A program made the translations under genes and the position numbers. Source: UBA822 sp965249775 (GTDB lineage Bacteria > Gemmatimonadota > Gemmatimonadetes > Longimicrobiales > Gaopeijiaceae). From it: a stretch of 64,000 nucleotides of DNA. The stretch covers positions 2,232,001-2,296,000 of the forward strand of contig OZ252253.1 in NCBI GenBank assembly GCA_965249775.1, in the 5' to 3' direction. The notes under the pieces were generated by a model. That model saw nothing but the letters and a program-made list of their open reading frames with translations, was not told the DNA's origin and made no database searches. Shown here piece after piece: positions 31,291-39,940 of this stretch. Every line of letters starts with the position of its first letter. Position 1 is the first letter of the stretch.

Positions 31291-32238
31291 TCAGCGTCGT
31301 GTTTCAGGAGGACTTGAGCCGCACGGGACTTCGTAAAGCCGGTGCGTCCCGGACTTGCCCTTGATGGGCAGGTCGAAGTTGCGGCCCAGCTCGAATGTCT
31401 CGTCTTGCAGAGTCTCGTTCAGCCGGCTCACCGTGTCCTCTGAAATCAGGAAGCGAGTCCCGACTTCCTTGTTTGCCGTTTCGATCCGGCTCGCGAAATT
31501 CACGGCATCGCCGATGGCCGCGAGCTTCTCCATGGGAGCGATGCCGATCGTGCCCACGACGACCTCCCCCACGTGGACACCCACGCGAATGTCGAACTCC
31601 TGCCCGTACATCGTCCGGAGGTAGGGGTTGAGGTCGTCCAGCGCCTCGAACATGCCCAGGCCTGCCCGAACCGCCTTGGCCGCGGGGTCGCCGTCGTCGT
31701 CGATCCCGAAGAGGGCCATCATGCCGTCCCCGATGTAGTCACTGACGTGGCCACCGTTGGACTGAATGACCTCGGCCATGAGAAAGAAATACCGATTCAG
31801 CACGTGGGTCACGTCATACGGCATCAAGCGTTCCGCGAAGGATGTGTATCCAGAGATATCCGCAAAGAGGATTCCCAGACACCGTTCCTCACCGACCCGC
31901 TCGGTGGCCTCACTTCGAATCAAAAGGTCGGCCAGTGCCAGGTCCACCCGGTCGATCACCGGCCGTCGGATGGACAAGTCTCCGTGAACCGTGGTCTGGC
32001 ACGCCAGACGCACGTTGTCGCTGAAGTGCAGCTGCTCGGCGAGCTTCCCTTCAGGCGTCGTACGAGGGCCGCACATCTCGACGCCCTCGAGGACGAGTAC
32101 CCGACACGTCGAACAGCGCGCTTGGCCTCCACACGCGTGGGCGTGCGGAATATCGGCTCGGAGCGAAGCGGTAAGGATGGTTTCCCCGTCGGCAACCTCG
32201 ATCTGGCGGTCGTCGGGAGACGAATGGATCGTGGGCAT
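31291..32238 (-). CDS. Ferredoxin-adenylate/guanylate cyclase fusion
   Basis: The 315-residue protein starts with a 2Fe-2S ferredoxin-type domain (about 1-90) with Cys at 36, 42, 45 and 80 (C-x5-C-x2-C-x34-C). A class III nucleotide cyclase domain follows (about 120-305) with both metal Asp motifs FADISGYTSF and DYIGDGMMALFG, then RVGVHVGEVVVGTIG and AAIGDAVNFASRIE. The fusion suggests cyclic-nucleotide synthesis controlled by redox or iron state. The ATG at 32238 has GGGGTGAG upstream; the longer frame would start with TTG. Confidence 0.9.
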   Translation of the reverse strand: MPTIHSSPDDRQIEVADGETILTASLRADIPHAHACGGQARCSTCRVLVLEGVEMCGPRTTPEGKLAEQLHFSDNVRLACQTTVHGDLSIRRPVIDRVDLALADLLIRSEATERVGEERCLGILFADISGYTSFAERLMPYDVTHVLNRYFFLMAEVIQSNGGHVSDYIGDGMMALFGIDDDGDPAAKAVRAGLGMFEALDDLNPYLRTMYGQEFDIRVGVHVGEVVVGTIGIAPMEKLAAIGDAVNFASRIETANKEVGTRFLISEDTVSRLNETLQDETFELGRNFDLPIKGKSGTHRLYEVPCGSSPPETRR

Positions 32239-32370
32239 AGCGCGAATCTCACCCCGAACCGTTTCGCCCGTCAATGCACGTGGCCAAGGCCCCGGCTCAC
32301 TTTACGGGGCTCGGGTCGATCCCTATTCTTGCGTCCCCACCCGCTGACCGGACCCGACAGGAGGACAACG

Positions 32371-33276
32371 ATGAGGAGCCGAACGCCTCTTCAGCTTGCC
32401 CCGACGCTTATCCCGACCTTGGCGCTCGCGATCGGGCTTTCGATCCAGATCCCAACGGCCCAGATCTACGCCCAGGAAGCACCCGAATACGGGCCGCCGA
32501 CCGGGACGCTCGTCATCGTCGGTGGTGGTCTGAGAGACGCAGGGATCCTCGAGCGCTTCATCGAGCTCGGAGGCGGCGCCGAGGACGGCCGCTTCGTCAT
32601 CGTGCCGACCGCGGGCGGGAACCAGGATCGGGATGGCAACGTCCGGGTCTACGACGAGGATCAGGTCTTGTCGTTATGGCGGGGCACCTTTGGGCTCCCG
32701 AACGTCTCGATGCTGCACACGCACGATCCCACAGTCGCCGACACCGAGGCTTTTGTAGCGGAGCTCGAGCAGGCGACCGGGGTGTGGTTCAACGGGGGCC
32801 GCCAGTGGAACATCGTCGACTCCTACGCCGGGACCCGCACCTACGACGAGTTCCACAAGGTCCTCGAGCGCGGGGGTGTCGTCGGCGGGAGCTCGGCCGG
32901 CGCCACCATTCTGGGCGAGTACCTGGTCAGGGGCGACACCAGGGGCTCCCAAATCGTCATGACCGACGAGGAGAACCATCAGCTCGGCTTCGAATTCCTC
33001 CGCAAAGTTGCGATCGACCAACACATCAACACCCGCAACCGCTGGGACCACATCATCCCAGTCATCGGGCAGATGCCGCACTTGCTGGGCATCGGCATCT
33101 CGGAGGACACGGCGATCATCGTTACCGGGGATACGTTCGAGGTCATGGGCGACTGGATGGTCGCGGTGCACGACAACACCCGGGCCTATCAGCCCTGGGA
33201 GAAGCCGTATTTCGTGCTGGCGCCGGGTGACAGGTATGACATGAAGGCCCGGCGGATCGTGCCGCCGGTGCGATGA
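32371..33276 (+). CDS. Secreted cyanophycinase (peptidase S51 family)
   Basis: The 301-residue protein has a signal peptide (ALAIGLSIQIPTAQIYAQ) and the S51 features: GTLVIVGGGLRDAG (about 45), VWFNGGRQWNIVDSY, the nucleophile GGSSAGAT (about 170) and the late GIGISEDTAIIV. Cyanophycinases cut the Asp-Arg polymer cyanophycin; extracellular forms allow its use as food. AGGAGG stands before the ATG. Its stop overlaps the next gene start by 4 bases, so it and an M1-type peptidase form an operon. Confidence 0.9.
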   Translation: MRSRTPLQLAPTLIPTLALAIGLSIQIPTAQIYAQEAPEYGPPTGTLVIVGGGLRDAGILERFIELGGGAEDGRFVIVPTAGGNQDRDGNVRVYDEDQVLSLWRGTFGLPNVSMLHTHDPTVADTEAFVAELEQATGVWFNGGRQWNIVDSYAGTRTYDEFHKVLERGGVVGGSSAGATILGEYLVRGDTRGSQIVMTDEENHQLGFEFLRKVAIDQHINTRNRWDHIIPVIGQMPHLLGIGISEDTAIIVTGDTFEVMGDWMVAVHDNTRAYQPWEKPYFVLAPGDRYDMKARRIVPPVR

Positions 33277-34352
33277 AGCGGGGTCGGGGTGCGCTGAAGG
33301 CCTGTCTCCTCGTCGGCCTCCTCGTCTGCGCGTCCGGCTCCGCGCTCATCACCGGGCCGGCCGGCGCACAAGAGCCGGACCCGATCGAGGCTGGGCTGGC
33401 CCCCACCGGCCTGCCTTACGCCCCAGGCTTCGACGTGCTGCATTACGACTTCGAGCTTGCCCTCTCCGAGGGTGACGAATCGTTCCTGGGGCGAGCCCAG
33501 GTGCGACTAGCCCTTTTGCAGCCGCTGCCTGAGACCATCGGCCCCTTCCCGTTCGAGAAGTTGGCCAACGTCCAGTCCAGCACCCGTTTCGGCGGCATGG
33601 AGAACGCTTCGGCCATTTTCTACTCGGAGCGGGGCATCGCCAACAACACAGACGACGGGGTGGTCGCGCACGAGATCGCCCACCAGTGGTTCGGAGACGC
33701 CGTGACCGAGGCGAGGTGGTCGCACCTATGGCTCTCCGAGGGATTCGCGACGTACTTCGGCGCTCTGTTCTTCGAGCAGGCCGTGGGCGTAGACGACTTT
33801 CGCAGGCGAATGGAAGGAAGCCGGCAGATCTACATCCGGTCGGGCGTCACGGCTCAGCCCGTCGTCCGAGAGGAAGAGAGCCTGTTTGATCTGCTGAACC
33901 GGAACAACTATGAAAAGGGCGGTTGGGTCCTGCACATGCTCCGCGGTCGGTTGGGCGACGAGGCATTCTTCCGTGGAATTCGCGAGTACTATCGGCGCTA
34001 CCGGCACCGAGCGGTGCTGACGGAAGACTTCCAGGCCGTGATGGAGGAGGCCTCCGGACAGGACCTCGACTGGTTCTTCCGGCAGTGGCTGCTCGAGCCC
34101 GGATACCCGATACTACAGATCTCCCACGAGTGGGTCGAAGCCAACAGGGAGATCGTGCTCACCGTCGAGCAGGTCCAGGACGGGGCCTGGCCGACCTTCC
34201 GCTTCCAGACCGAGGTGGAGATCGAGCTCTCGACCGGAACTACGCGGACGCCCGTAGAGATATCCGCCAGGCGCTCCGTGATCCGGATCGAGGCCGCCGA
34301 GAGCCCTCGCACCGTGCGCTTCGACCCCGATGGTTGGGTGCTGAGCAACTGA
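33273..34352 (+). CDS. M1-family aminopeptidase lacking most of the N-terminal domain
   Basis: The 359-residue protein starts with a signal peptide (VGLLVCASGSALITGPAGAQ) and the opening strands of M1 enzymes (FDVLHYDFELAL), but then jumps after only about 35 residues to the catalytic domain. GGMEN, HEIAHQWFGD and the zinc Glu in LSEGFATYF are present, so zinc and peptide binding are kept. In ordinary M1 enzymes about 150-200 residues lie between these parts. The missing piece could leave an altered or inactive enzyme. It shares an operon with cyanophycinase. Confidence 0.85.
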   Translation: MKRGRGALKACLLVGLLVCASGSALITGPAGAQEPDPIEAGLAPTGLPYAPGFDVLHYDFELALSEGDESFLGRAQVRLALLQPLPETIGPFPFEKLANVQSSTRFGGMENASAIFYSERGIANNTDDGVVAHEIAHQWFGDAVTEARWSHLWLSEGFATYFGALFFEQAVGVDDFRRRMEGSRQIYIRSGVTAQPVVREEESLFDLLNRNNYEKGGWVLHMLRGRLGDEAFFRGIREYYRRYRHRAVLTEDFQAVMEEASGQDLDWFFRQWLLEPGYPILQISHEWVEANREIVLTVEQVQDGAWPTFRFQTEVEIELSTGTTRTPVEISARRSVIRIEAAESPRTVRFDPDGWVLSN

Positions 34353-34390
34353 CATGTCACGACTGTGTGGACCCTTCCGGCTGTAGGACG
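34347..34390 (+). repeat. Left copy of a roughly 44-bp direct repeat flanking the decarboxylase gene
   Basis: AACTGACATGTCACGACT (34347-34364), followed by an imperfect TGGA-CC-TTCCGGCT-TAG stretch, repeats at 35839. Here the ATG opens a ten-codon frame that stops at TAG 34384-34386. The first bases include the TGA stop of the M1 gene. Confidence 0.65.
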
Positions 34391-34395
34391 AAGAT

Positions 34396-35844
34396 TTGAA
34401 CGAAGACCACGCCTATCCGCTGGAGCCCTCGCCGGACCAGATGCGGGTGATGATCGAGAAAGCCGCGGAGCGGGTAATCGAACACATCGCTTCGTTGCCG
34501 GAGCAGCCGGCCTCTTACGACCCACACGACGGAGACAACCACGCCAGAGTGCGCGCACTCGTCGAGGTCCTCCCCGAGCGAGGAACAGACCTCGATGGGC
34601 TGCTGGACCTCCTGTTCGGGGAAGCGGTCCCGCTCTCCTTCAATACGGCTTCACCGGGATATCTGGCGTACATCCCCGGTGGTGGCGTCTTCCCGTCCGC
34701 GGTCGCCGACCTCATCGCAAACGCGGTGAATCGGTACGTCGGGGTGTGGGTCGCCGCACCCGGACTCGCGCAGCTCGAGCTGAATGTCGTTCGATGGTTC
34801 TGCGAGATCATGGGCTATCCACCCGGCTCGGGTGGAATCCTCACCAGCGGTGGGTCCATGGCGAACTTCACGGCGGTCGTGACCGCGCGGAGGGAACGCC
34901 TTCCCGATGACTTCCTGGCCGGAACGATCTACACCTCGGATCAGACCCATCACTCCGTGCGGAAAGCCGCGGTTCTGGCGGGCTTTCCTGAGGACAACGT
35001 TCGTGAGATCGCCACGAACGAGGACTATGAGATACGCCTCGACGACTTGCGGCGGCGCATTGCCGAAGACCGAGAGGCTGGACTGCAACCCTTCATGCTC
35101 GTGATCAGCGCGGGCACCACGAACACGGGGGCGGTCGATGATCTGGATGGCGCCGCCGACCTGGCCGAAGACGAAGGGCTATGGCTGCACGTCGATGCCT
35201 CATATGGCGGATTCTTCATGCTTACGGAGCGGGGGCGAGATTCCATGCGGGGCATCGAGCGGACGGACTCGGTCGCGCTCGACCCTCACAAGGGGTTGTT
35301 TCTCCCGTACGGCAATGGATCGCTGCTCGTGCGTGATCCCGAGGCCTTGCGGCGGGCACATACGACCTTCGCCGACTACATGCCGAAGATGCAGCAGGAC
35401 GCCGACCTGGTCGACTTCTGTCAGATATCGCCCGAGCTGTCCCGGGACTTCAGGGGACTTCGCGCGTGGCTTCCCATCAAGCTTTTCGGAATCGATGCCT
35501 TTCGCTCGAGCCTCGATGAAAAGCTCGATCTCGCACAGTGGGCTACGGACCGGCTCAGAGAGGTGCAGGACGTGGAGATCATCGCGGAGCCCCAGCTCTC
35601 CCTCGCTGCCTTTCGTTGGGCTCCCGCAGGCTACGCCACAGACGAGTTGAACGACCTGAACCGCGAACTGCTCACTTGCGTCAACGCTCGGCAGAACGTC
35701 TACATCACGGGCACGATGCTTGGGGATCTGTACGCTCTTAGGATCTGCGTGCTCTCATTCCGGACGCACCGCGACCGCATGGAGCAATGTATGGTCGATA
35801 TTCGGGAGTGCGTTGAGGAGCTGAAGACAAAGGAGGACAACTGA
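34396..35844 (+). CDS. PLP-dependent aromatic amino-acid decarboxylase-like enzyme
   Basis: The 482-residue protein is a group II decarboxylase: ASPGYLAYIPGGGVFPSAVA (substrate region), GGILTSGGSMANFTAV, then HVDASYGGFF with the cofactor Asp, and DPHKGLFLPYG with the Schiff-base lysine. Related enzymes act on aromatic L-amino acids such as Tyr, Phe or Trp; the exact substrate is unknown. No signal peptide. The start is TTG; a downstream in-frame ATG at 34441 is an alternative. It sits between the two copies of a direct repeat. Confidence 0.9.
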   Translation: MNEDHAYPLEPSPDQMRVMIEKAAERVIEHIASLPEQPASYDPHDGDNHARVRALVEVLPERGTDLDGLLDLLFGEAVPLSFNTASPGYLAYIPGGGVFPSAVADLIANAVNRYVGVWVAAPGLAQLELNVVRWFCEIMGYPPGSGGILTSGGSMANFTAVVTARRERLPDDFLAGTIYTSDQTHHSVRKAAVLAGFPEDNVREIATNEDYEIRLDDLRRRIAEDREAGLQPFMLVISAGTTNTGAVDDLDGAADLAEDEGLWLHVDASYGGFFMLTERGRDSMRGIERTDSVALDPHKGLFLPYGNGSLLVRDPEALRRAHTTFADYMPKMQQDADLVDFCQISPELSRDFRGLRAWLPIKLFGIDAFRSSLDEKLDLAQWATDRLREVQDVEIIAEPQLSLAAFRWAPAGYATDELNDLNRELLTCVNARQNVYITGTMLGDLYALRICVLSFRTHRDRMEQCMVDIRECVEELKTKEDN

Positions 35845-35883
35845 CATGTCACGACTCATATGGATCGTTCCGGCTCTAGCAGC
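35839..35883 (+). repeat. Right copy of the direct repeat flanking the decarboxylase gene
   Basis: The repeat begins with AACTGACATGTCACGACT, identical over 18 bases to 34347-34364, and then stays similar through TGGATCGTTCCGGCT. Here the ATG is the true start of the NTF2-like gene, and the TGA ends the decarboxylase. Confidence 0.65.
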
Positions 35884-36325
35884 CATCGCCTTCCTAAGCG
35901 CGTCGGGCGTCGAGGCTCAGACTGACGAGGAGCGTGCCGTAATCGCCGCCGCCCAGGCCGTGTTCGACGCCATGGAGGCCCTGGATCCAGAGGCGTTCCG
36001 GAACTCAGTGGTCCCCGACGGCTTCCTTATGTCCGTTGGGGTGGAGGCCACAGGGCGGACCACCCGAGATGACTTCGCCGCCAACATTGCGCGCCGGACA
36101 AGCCCCATGATCGAGCGCATGTGGGATCCGGAGGTCCGTATCGATGGGCCGGTCGCCACACTTTGGGCACCCTATGACTTCTATAGCGGGCCGGAGTTCA
36201 GCCACTGCGGGACTGACGCCTTCCAGCTGGCCAAGACGGCGGAGGGCTGGAAGGTCGTCGTGATCAGCTATACGTCGCAGCAACCGCCCGAGTGTAGCAC
36301 CCATCCGGACGGTCCACCAAGGTAA
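35846..36325 (+). CDS. Exported NTF2-fold (DUF4440/SnoaL-like) protein
   Basis: The 159-residue protein has a signal peptide (ALAAIAFLSASGVEAQ) and a NTF2-like domain (about 28-150): AVIAAAQAVFDAMEALDPEA, RTTRDDFAANIARR, then IDGPVATLWAPYDFY and WKVVVISYTSQQPPEC. Such domains bind small ligands or act as unknown enzymes. AGGAGG lies 10 bases before the ATG. It follows the decarboxylase gene after one base, so co-transcription is likely. Confidence 0.75.
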   Translation: MSRLIWIVPALAAIAFLSASGVEAQTDEERAVIAAAQAVFDAMEALDPEAFRNSVVPDGFLMSVGVEATGRTTRDDFAANIARRTSPMIERMWDPEVRIDGPVATLWAPYDFYSGPEFSHCGTDAFQLAKTAEGWKVVVISYTSQQPPECSTHPDGPPR

Positions 36326-36360
36326 ACGCCCATCTGGACGGTCCGCCTAGGTAAGCACGC
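36299..36360 (+). repeat. Two tandem copies of a 30-bp unit over the NTF2 gene end
   Basis: CCCATCCGGACGGTCC and CCCATCTGGACGGTCC, each followed by CC-AGGTAA, lie about 30 bases apart; the first includes the stop codon. The second GGTAAGC resembles the end of the first, so this looks like a recent local duplication. Confidence 0.5.
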
Positions 36361-36406
36361 ACGCGACGGTCCCCCCGCGGTGGGCCGATCCTGAGGCCGG
36401 CCGTGC

Positions 36407-38830
36407 TCAACCTCCCCCCGTCCGCACCGAGCAGAACGCTCCGTTCTCAGTGCACCTGGGCTCCTTGAGCGTCCGCTCGAAGAGCTCGAAGATTCGCCGG
36501 TATTCGTCGGTCCACGAGCTGGGCTCCACGAAGCCGTGGTTCTCCACGGGATAGACCGCCATCTCCCAGTTCTCCTTCCCAAGCTCGATGAGACGCTGGG
36601 TGAGCCGCACCGCGTCGGAGAAGTGGACGTTGGTGTCCACCATGCCGTGGAGGATGACCAGGTGCTGGTCGGGCCTGAAGTTCTCGGCGAAATAGATGGG
36701 CGACGACTTCCGGTATGCCTCCTCGTCTCCTTGGGGCAGGTTGAGGATCCGGCTCGTGTACCCGTGGTTGTAGTGCGCCCAGTCGGTGACGGGGCGGAGG
36801 GCGGCGCCGGACTTGAAGGTCTGGCCTGATGTGAAGAGGCCCATCAGCGTGATGAACCCACCGTAGGATCCCCCGTATAGGCCGACACGGTTGGCATCCA
36901 CACCCTCCTGGGCAACTAGATAGCGGGCACCGTCCACCTGGTCGGAGAGGTCCTTCCCGCCCATCCAACGATAGATGGCGGTGCGCCAGTCCCGTCCGTA
37001 CCCCGCGGAGCCGCGGTAGTCCACGTCCAGGACCGTGTAGCCTGAGGCCGCCAGAAGGTGGTTGAACATGTACTCGCGGTAGTAGGACGAGAAATAGTTG
37101 TGCACGTTTTGCGCGTAACCCGAGCCGTGCACGAAGATGACGCCCGCCCCGTTGGCCTGAGCACCCATGTCGGCGGGCCGGTAGATGCGCGCCGGCACCA
37201 TGGTGCCGTCCTCGGCCTCGAACCGTACGATCTCGGGCTTCTTCCAGTCGAAGGAGGCCCAATCCTCCGTGGGTGAGGTCGTGACCGGATCCATGTACGT
37301 GGGCCGGCGGGTCTCGGCCAGGAAAAGCTCGCCGGGCCGGTTGGCCACGTCGTGTACCAACGCGAAGCGGCTCCCGTCGGGAGAGAGTGTGGCCCAGTAG
37401 CGGCCGTCACCTTCGGTGATCAGCCGGCGGTCGCCTTCGAAGCTCATCCACGAGACATGCTGGTTGAACGGCGATCCCTCGTTGGTGGTGAGGAGGAAGC
37501 GGGAGCGATCCTCGGGTATCGTGACGCCCAGAACCTCCCAGTCGCCGCCGGTCAGCGCCTCCTTGTTCGAGCCGTCGGCATTCACGGCGTAAAGGTGGGC
37601 GTAGCCCGTGGCCTCGCTCACGAAATAGACGCGGTCCTGGTCCGGGATCCAACCCACACACGAGAAGCACGGCCCCGCCACCCAGGCCTCGTCGTGGAGG
37701 TGGTCGAGGAGCGTGCGCTCGCCCGTCGCGGCGTCCACCGCCCAGAGCCAACGATCCTTGTCGTCGAAGGAGATGGCGAACACGAAGGCCTTCGTGCCGG
37801 CGTCGTTCCAGCGGGCGTTGGACACGCGGATCTGGCCCTCGCCCTCGTAGTCCTCGGGCTTCGCGTCCAGCCACGTGACCTGACCGGTGGCGGTCGTGAT
37901 GATCCCTGCTCGGCCCTGGCTCTGATCGTCGCCTACCTTGGCTCGGACGTTCAGATCCTCGGTGTACCCCGACTCCGTCACCCAGTCTGGCACGATGGTC
38001 CGCTGGGCGCCCCGGGCACGCTTGGCGGCCCGGATGAGTACGTAGTTGCCGTCCCTCGTGGGTAACAGGCCCTGGAGGTTTTCGCCCGACTCCAGATAGA
38101 CCGTCTCGGGCTCTCCGGCCTCACGGGCCTCCCGGAGGGCCTCCTCTTCCTCCTCGCGTTCCTTCTGGCGACTGATGTGCTCGAAGAGCTCGGCCTGCTG
38201 CGTCTCCAGGAAAGCTCTTTGACCCTCCGCCTCCTCATCTTCCCCGGGCGCCGGGTCCGTGCTCACCCGCGTTAGCTGTTCCAGCTCTCCCGACTCGAGG
38301 GTGAGACGGTAGATGTTGCCCTCGCGCTGGAAGAGCACGCTCTCCCCGTCTTCGGAGAAGATGGCCGAGCCTTCGCCGTCTTCCGTGTGGGTGAGCCGCC
38401 GGGGGGTCATCGCACGCCGGTCCACCAAGTAGAGGTCGCCTCGAACGGTGGAGATGCGCCAGCGGCGGTCTCGGGAGACGTCCCCTCCGGCGATGAGCAC
38501 GGCCGCCTCGTACTCGGCGTCGTCATCCAGTTTCTCGGGCGTACCCCCGCCCGCCGGGACGCGATACAGCGAACGCTCGTCGTCCCAACCCAGCCCACCC
38601 GGCCGCCAGCGGAAATAGAGCCACGCCGAGTCGTCGGTCCACCGGACCCCCGTGGGCGACTGACCGAGCAACTCCGGGCCTCGCATGATATTGCGGATGG
38701 ACAGCTCGAAGTCCTGGCCGCGGGCCACCGTGGGCACGTAGGCCGCGCTGCTCTGAGCAGCAGCTGGAGAGGATGCTCCTACCGTGAGGAGAACGAGCCC
38801 AAAGAGCGCTGCAACCTTGAATCGACGCAT
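36407..38830 (-). CDS. Secreted S9-family peptidase (prolyl oligopeptidase / DPP-IV type)
   Basis: The 807-residue protein has a signal peptide (ALFGLVLLTVGASSPAAAQ), a long beta-propeller with repeats of the WD40/PD40 type (about 60-560; for example WTDDSAWLYFRW and GRYWATLSPDGSRFALV), and a C-terminal alpha/beta hydrolase domain with the nucleophile GGSYGGF, the acid in HGMVDTNVHFSD and a His in VENHGF. It should cut peptides after Pro or similar residues outside the cytoplasm. ATG 38830 follows GAGGGA at 7 bases. Confidence 0.92.
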   Translation of the reverse strand: MRRFKVAALFGLVLLTVGASSPAAAQSSAAYVPTVARGQDFELSIRNIMRGPELLGQSPTGVRWTDDSAWLYFRWRPGGLGWDDERSLYRVPAGGGTPEKLDDDAEYEAAVLIAGGDVSRDRRWRISTVRGDLYLVDRRAMTPRRLTHTEDGEGSAIFSEDGESVLFQREGNIYRLTLESGELEQLTRVSTDPAPGEDEEAEGQRAFLETQQAELFEHISRQKEREEEEEALREAREAGEPETVYLESGENLQGLLPTRDGNYVLIRAAKRARGAQRTIVPDWVTESGYTEDLNVRAKVGDDQSQGRAGIITTATGQVTWLDAKPEDYEGEGQIRVSNARWNDAGTKAFVFAISFDDKDRWLWAVDAATGERTLLDHLHDEAWVAGPCFSCVGWIPDQDRVYFVSEATGYAHLYAVNADGSNKEALTGGDWEVLGVTIPEDRSRFLLTTNEGSPFNQHVSWMSFEGDRRLITEGDGRYWATLSPDGSRFALVHDVANRPGELFLAETRRPTYMDPVTTSPTEDWASFDWKKPEIVRFEAEDGTMVPARIYRPADMGAQANGAGVIFVHGSGYAQNVHNYFSSYYREYMFNHLLAASGYTVLDVDYRGSAGYGRDWRTAIYRWMGGKDLSDQVDGARYLVAQEGVDANRVGLYGGSYGGFITLMGLFTSGQTFKSGAALRPVTDWAHYNHGYTSRILNLPQGDEEAYRKSSPIYFAENFRPDQHLVILHGMVDTNVHFSDAVRLTQRLIELGKENWEMAVYPVENHGFVEPSSWTDEYRRIFELFERTLKEPRCTENGAFCSVRTGGG

Positions 38831-38991
38831 CGTCATTCCCTCGCTCGGGTTTGTTGTCGTCTCGAGTCGGATGACACGGAGGACGGCCCCGTTCCGTGGT
38901 CGTCTCGAGGCGGAAGAAGTTAGCCCCCAGCGGGTGACCGGAAAGTCCCCTCGAGGCCAGCCCCCTTGGCAAATCGGCGTCCCCCTGTATT

Positions 38992-39007
38992 TCTAGGCAA
39001 GCCTAGA
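38992..39007. promoter_or_regulatory. TAGGCnnGCCTA palindrome: candidate DtxR/MntR-type operator
   Basis: TCTAGGC-AA-GCCTAGA is a perfect inverted repeat 24 bases before the start of the outer-membrane gene at 39031, within an AT-richer patch. The TAGGCnnGCCTA core fits the motif bound by iron- and manganese-dependent DtxR-family repressors. No repressor gene is in the window. Confidence 0.45.
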
Positions 39008-39030
39008 TTTATCCCCACGCGAGGTACGCC

Positions 39031-39822
39031 ATGTTTCACCTTCGTTTTGCCGTTCTCATCGTGCTGATAGGAGCCGTCGTCCCGGGAGCGGCCCTCTCCC
39101 AGAACATCGTCCCCGACCGGCCCGGCCTGGTCGAATCCAGCTTGACGGTAGGTACGGGCAGCGTCCAGATCGAAGGGGGGGTCGCGTTCGACGAAAGGAC
39201 GACTTCAGGTATCCAGGTCGAAAACTTCACCACTCCCCTCCTCCTCCGGGTGGGCTTCGCCGAAGACTGGGAGTTCCGTCTGGAATCGGACTGGTTTCTC
39301 CGCGAGACTGTTGAGGATTCAACATCCGAGGTCTCGACCAACGGCGTCTCCGACTTCGCGCTCGGCGTGAAGTGGGCGTTCTTCGCTCCCGAGACAGGCA
39401 ACGCACCTGCCATGGCTGTCCTGGTTCACGCCGACCTGCCCACGGGGTCTGAAGAATTCCGTGGCGACGGGACGCGGCCCTCGCTTCGACTTTCGGCGGA
39501 ATGGGAACTGCCGGGCGGTTGGGGGATCGGTGTCATGCCGGGGATCCTCCTGGATCAAACGGGCGATGAGCACTTCGCGTCGGGCAGCTTCGGCGCCGTG
39601 GTTGGAAAGGGCTTCGGCGACTCATTCAGCGCCTTCGTCGAAATCGCCTTCGAACAAATCGCGAAAGACAAGTATGGCGGCAACGTCGGTTTCGTAGACT
39701 TCGGAGGCATGTTTCTCCTGAGCCCGCGCTGGCAGTTGGACGCTGCGGCGGCGGCGGGCATCACGGACCAGGCTGTCGACTTCGGGTTCACGTTGGGCCT
39801 TTCGGGGCTCTTCGCGGGGTAG
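39031..39822 (+). CDS. Outer-membrane beta-barrel protein (phenol MetA-like transporter family)
   Basis: The 263-residue protein has a signal peptide (VLIGAVVPGAALSQN), then NIVPDRPGLVESSLTVGTGS, VQIEGGVAFDERTT and many alternating beta-strands. The pattern fits the MetA-pathway/phenol-degradation outer-membrane family, which is thought to form channels for hydrophobic compounds. It ends LGLSGLFAG rather than with the usual aromatic. The DtxR-like box upstream suggests metal-dependent control. Confidence 0.7.
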   Translation: MFHLRFAVLIVLIGAVVPGAALSQNIVPDRPGLVESSLTVGTGSVQIEGGVAFDERTTSGIQVENFTTPLLLRVGFAEDWEFRLESDWFLRETVEDSTSEVSTNGVSDFALGVKWAFFAPETGNAPAMAVLVHADLPTGSEEFRGDGTRPSLRLSAEWELPGGWGIGVMPGILLDQTGDEHFASGSFGAVVGKGFGDSFSAFVEIAFEQIAKDKYGGNVGFVDFGGMFLLSPRWQLDAAAAAGITDQAVDFGFTLGLSGLFAG

Positions 39823-39940
39823 GGCACGGCTTTTCCATGGCACGCGCCGGTCGCCTACCCAATGGGTGAGCGCGGGTTGCTTGCAGCGGTACATGCCTTA
39901 GACGCATCTTGTCCGGCATGTCTGATGCCGGAGTGAGCCC

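Noticed and set aside
31573..32370. N-terminal extension of cyanophycinase
   Set aside because: It is antisense to the cyclase gene; the signal peptide and AGGAGG place the start at 32371.
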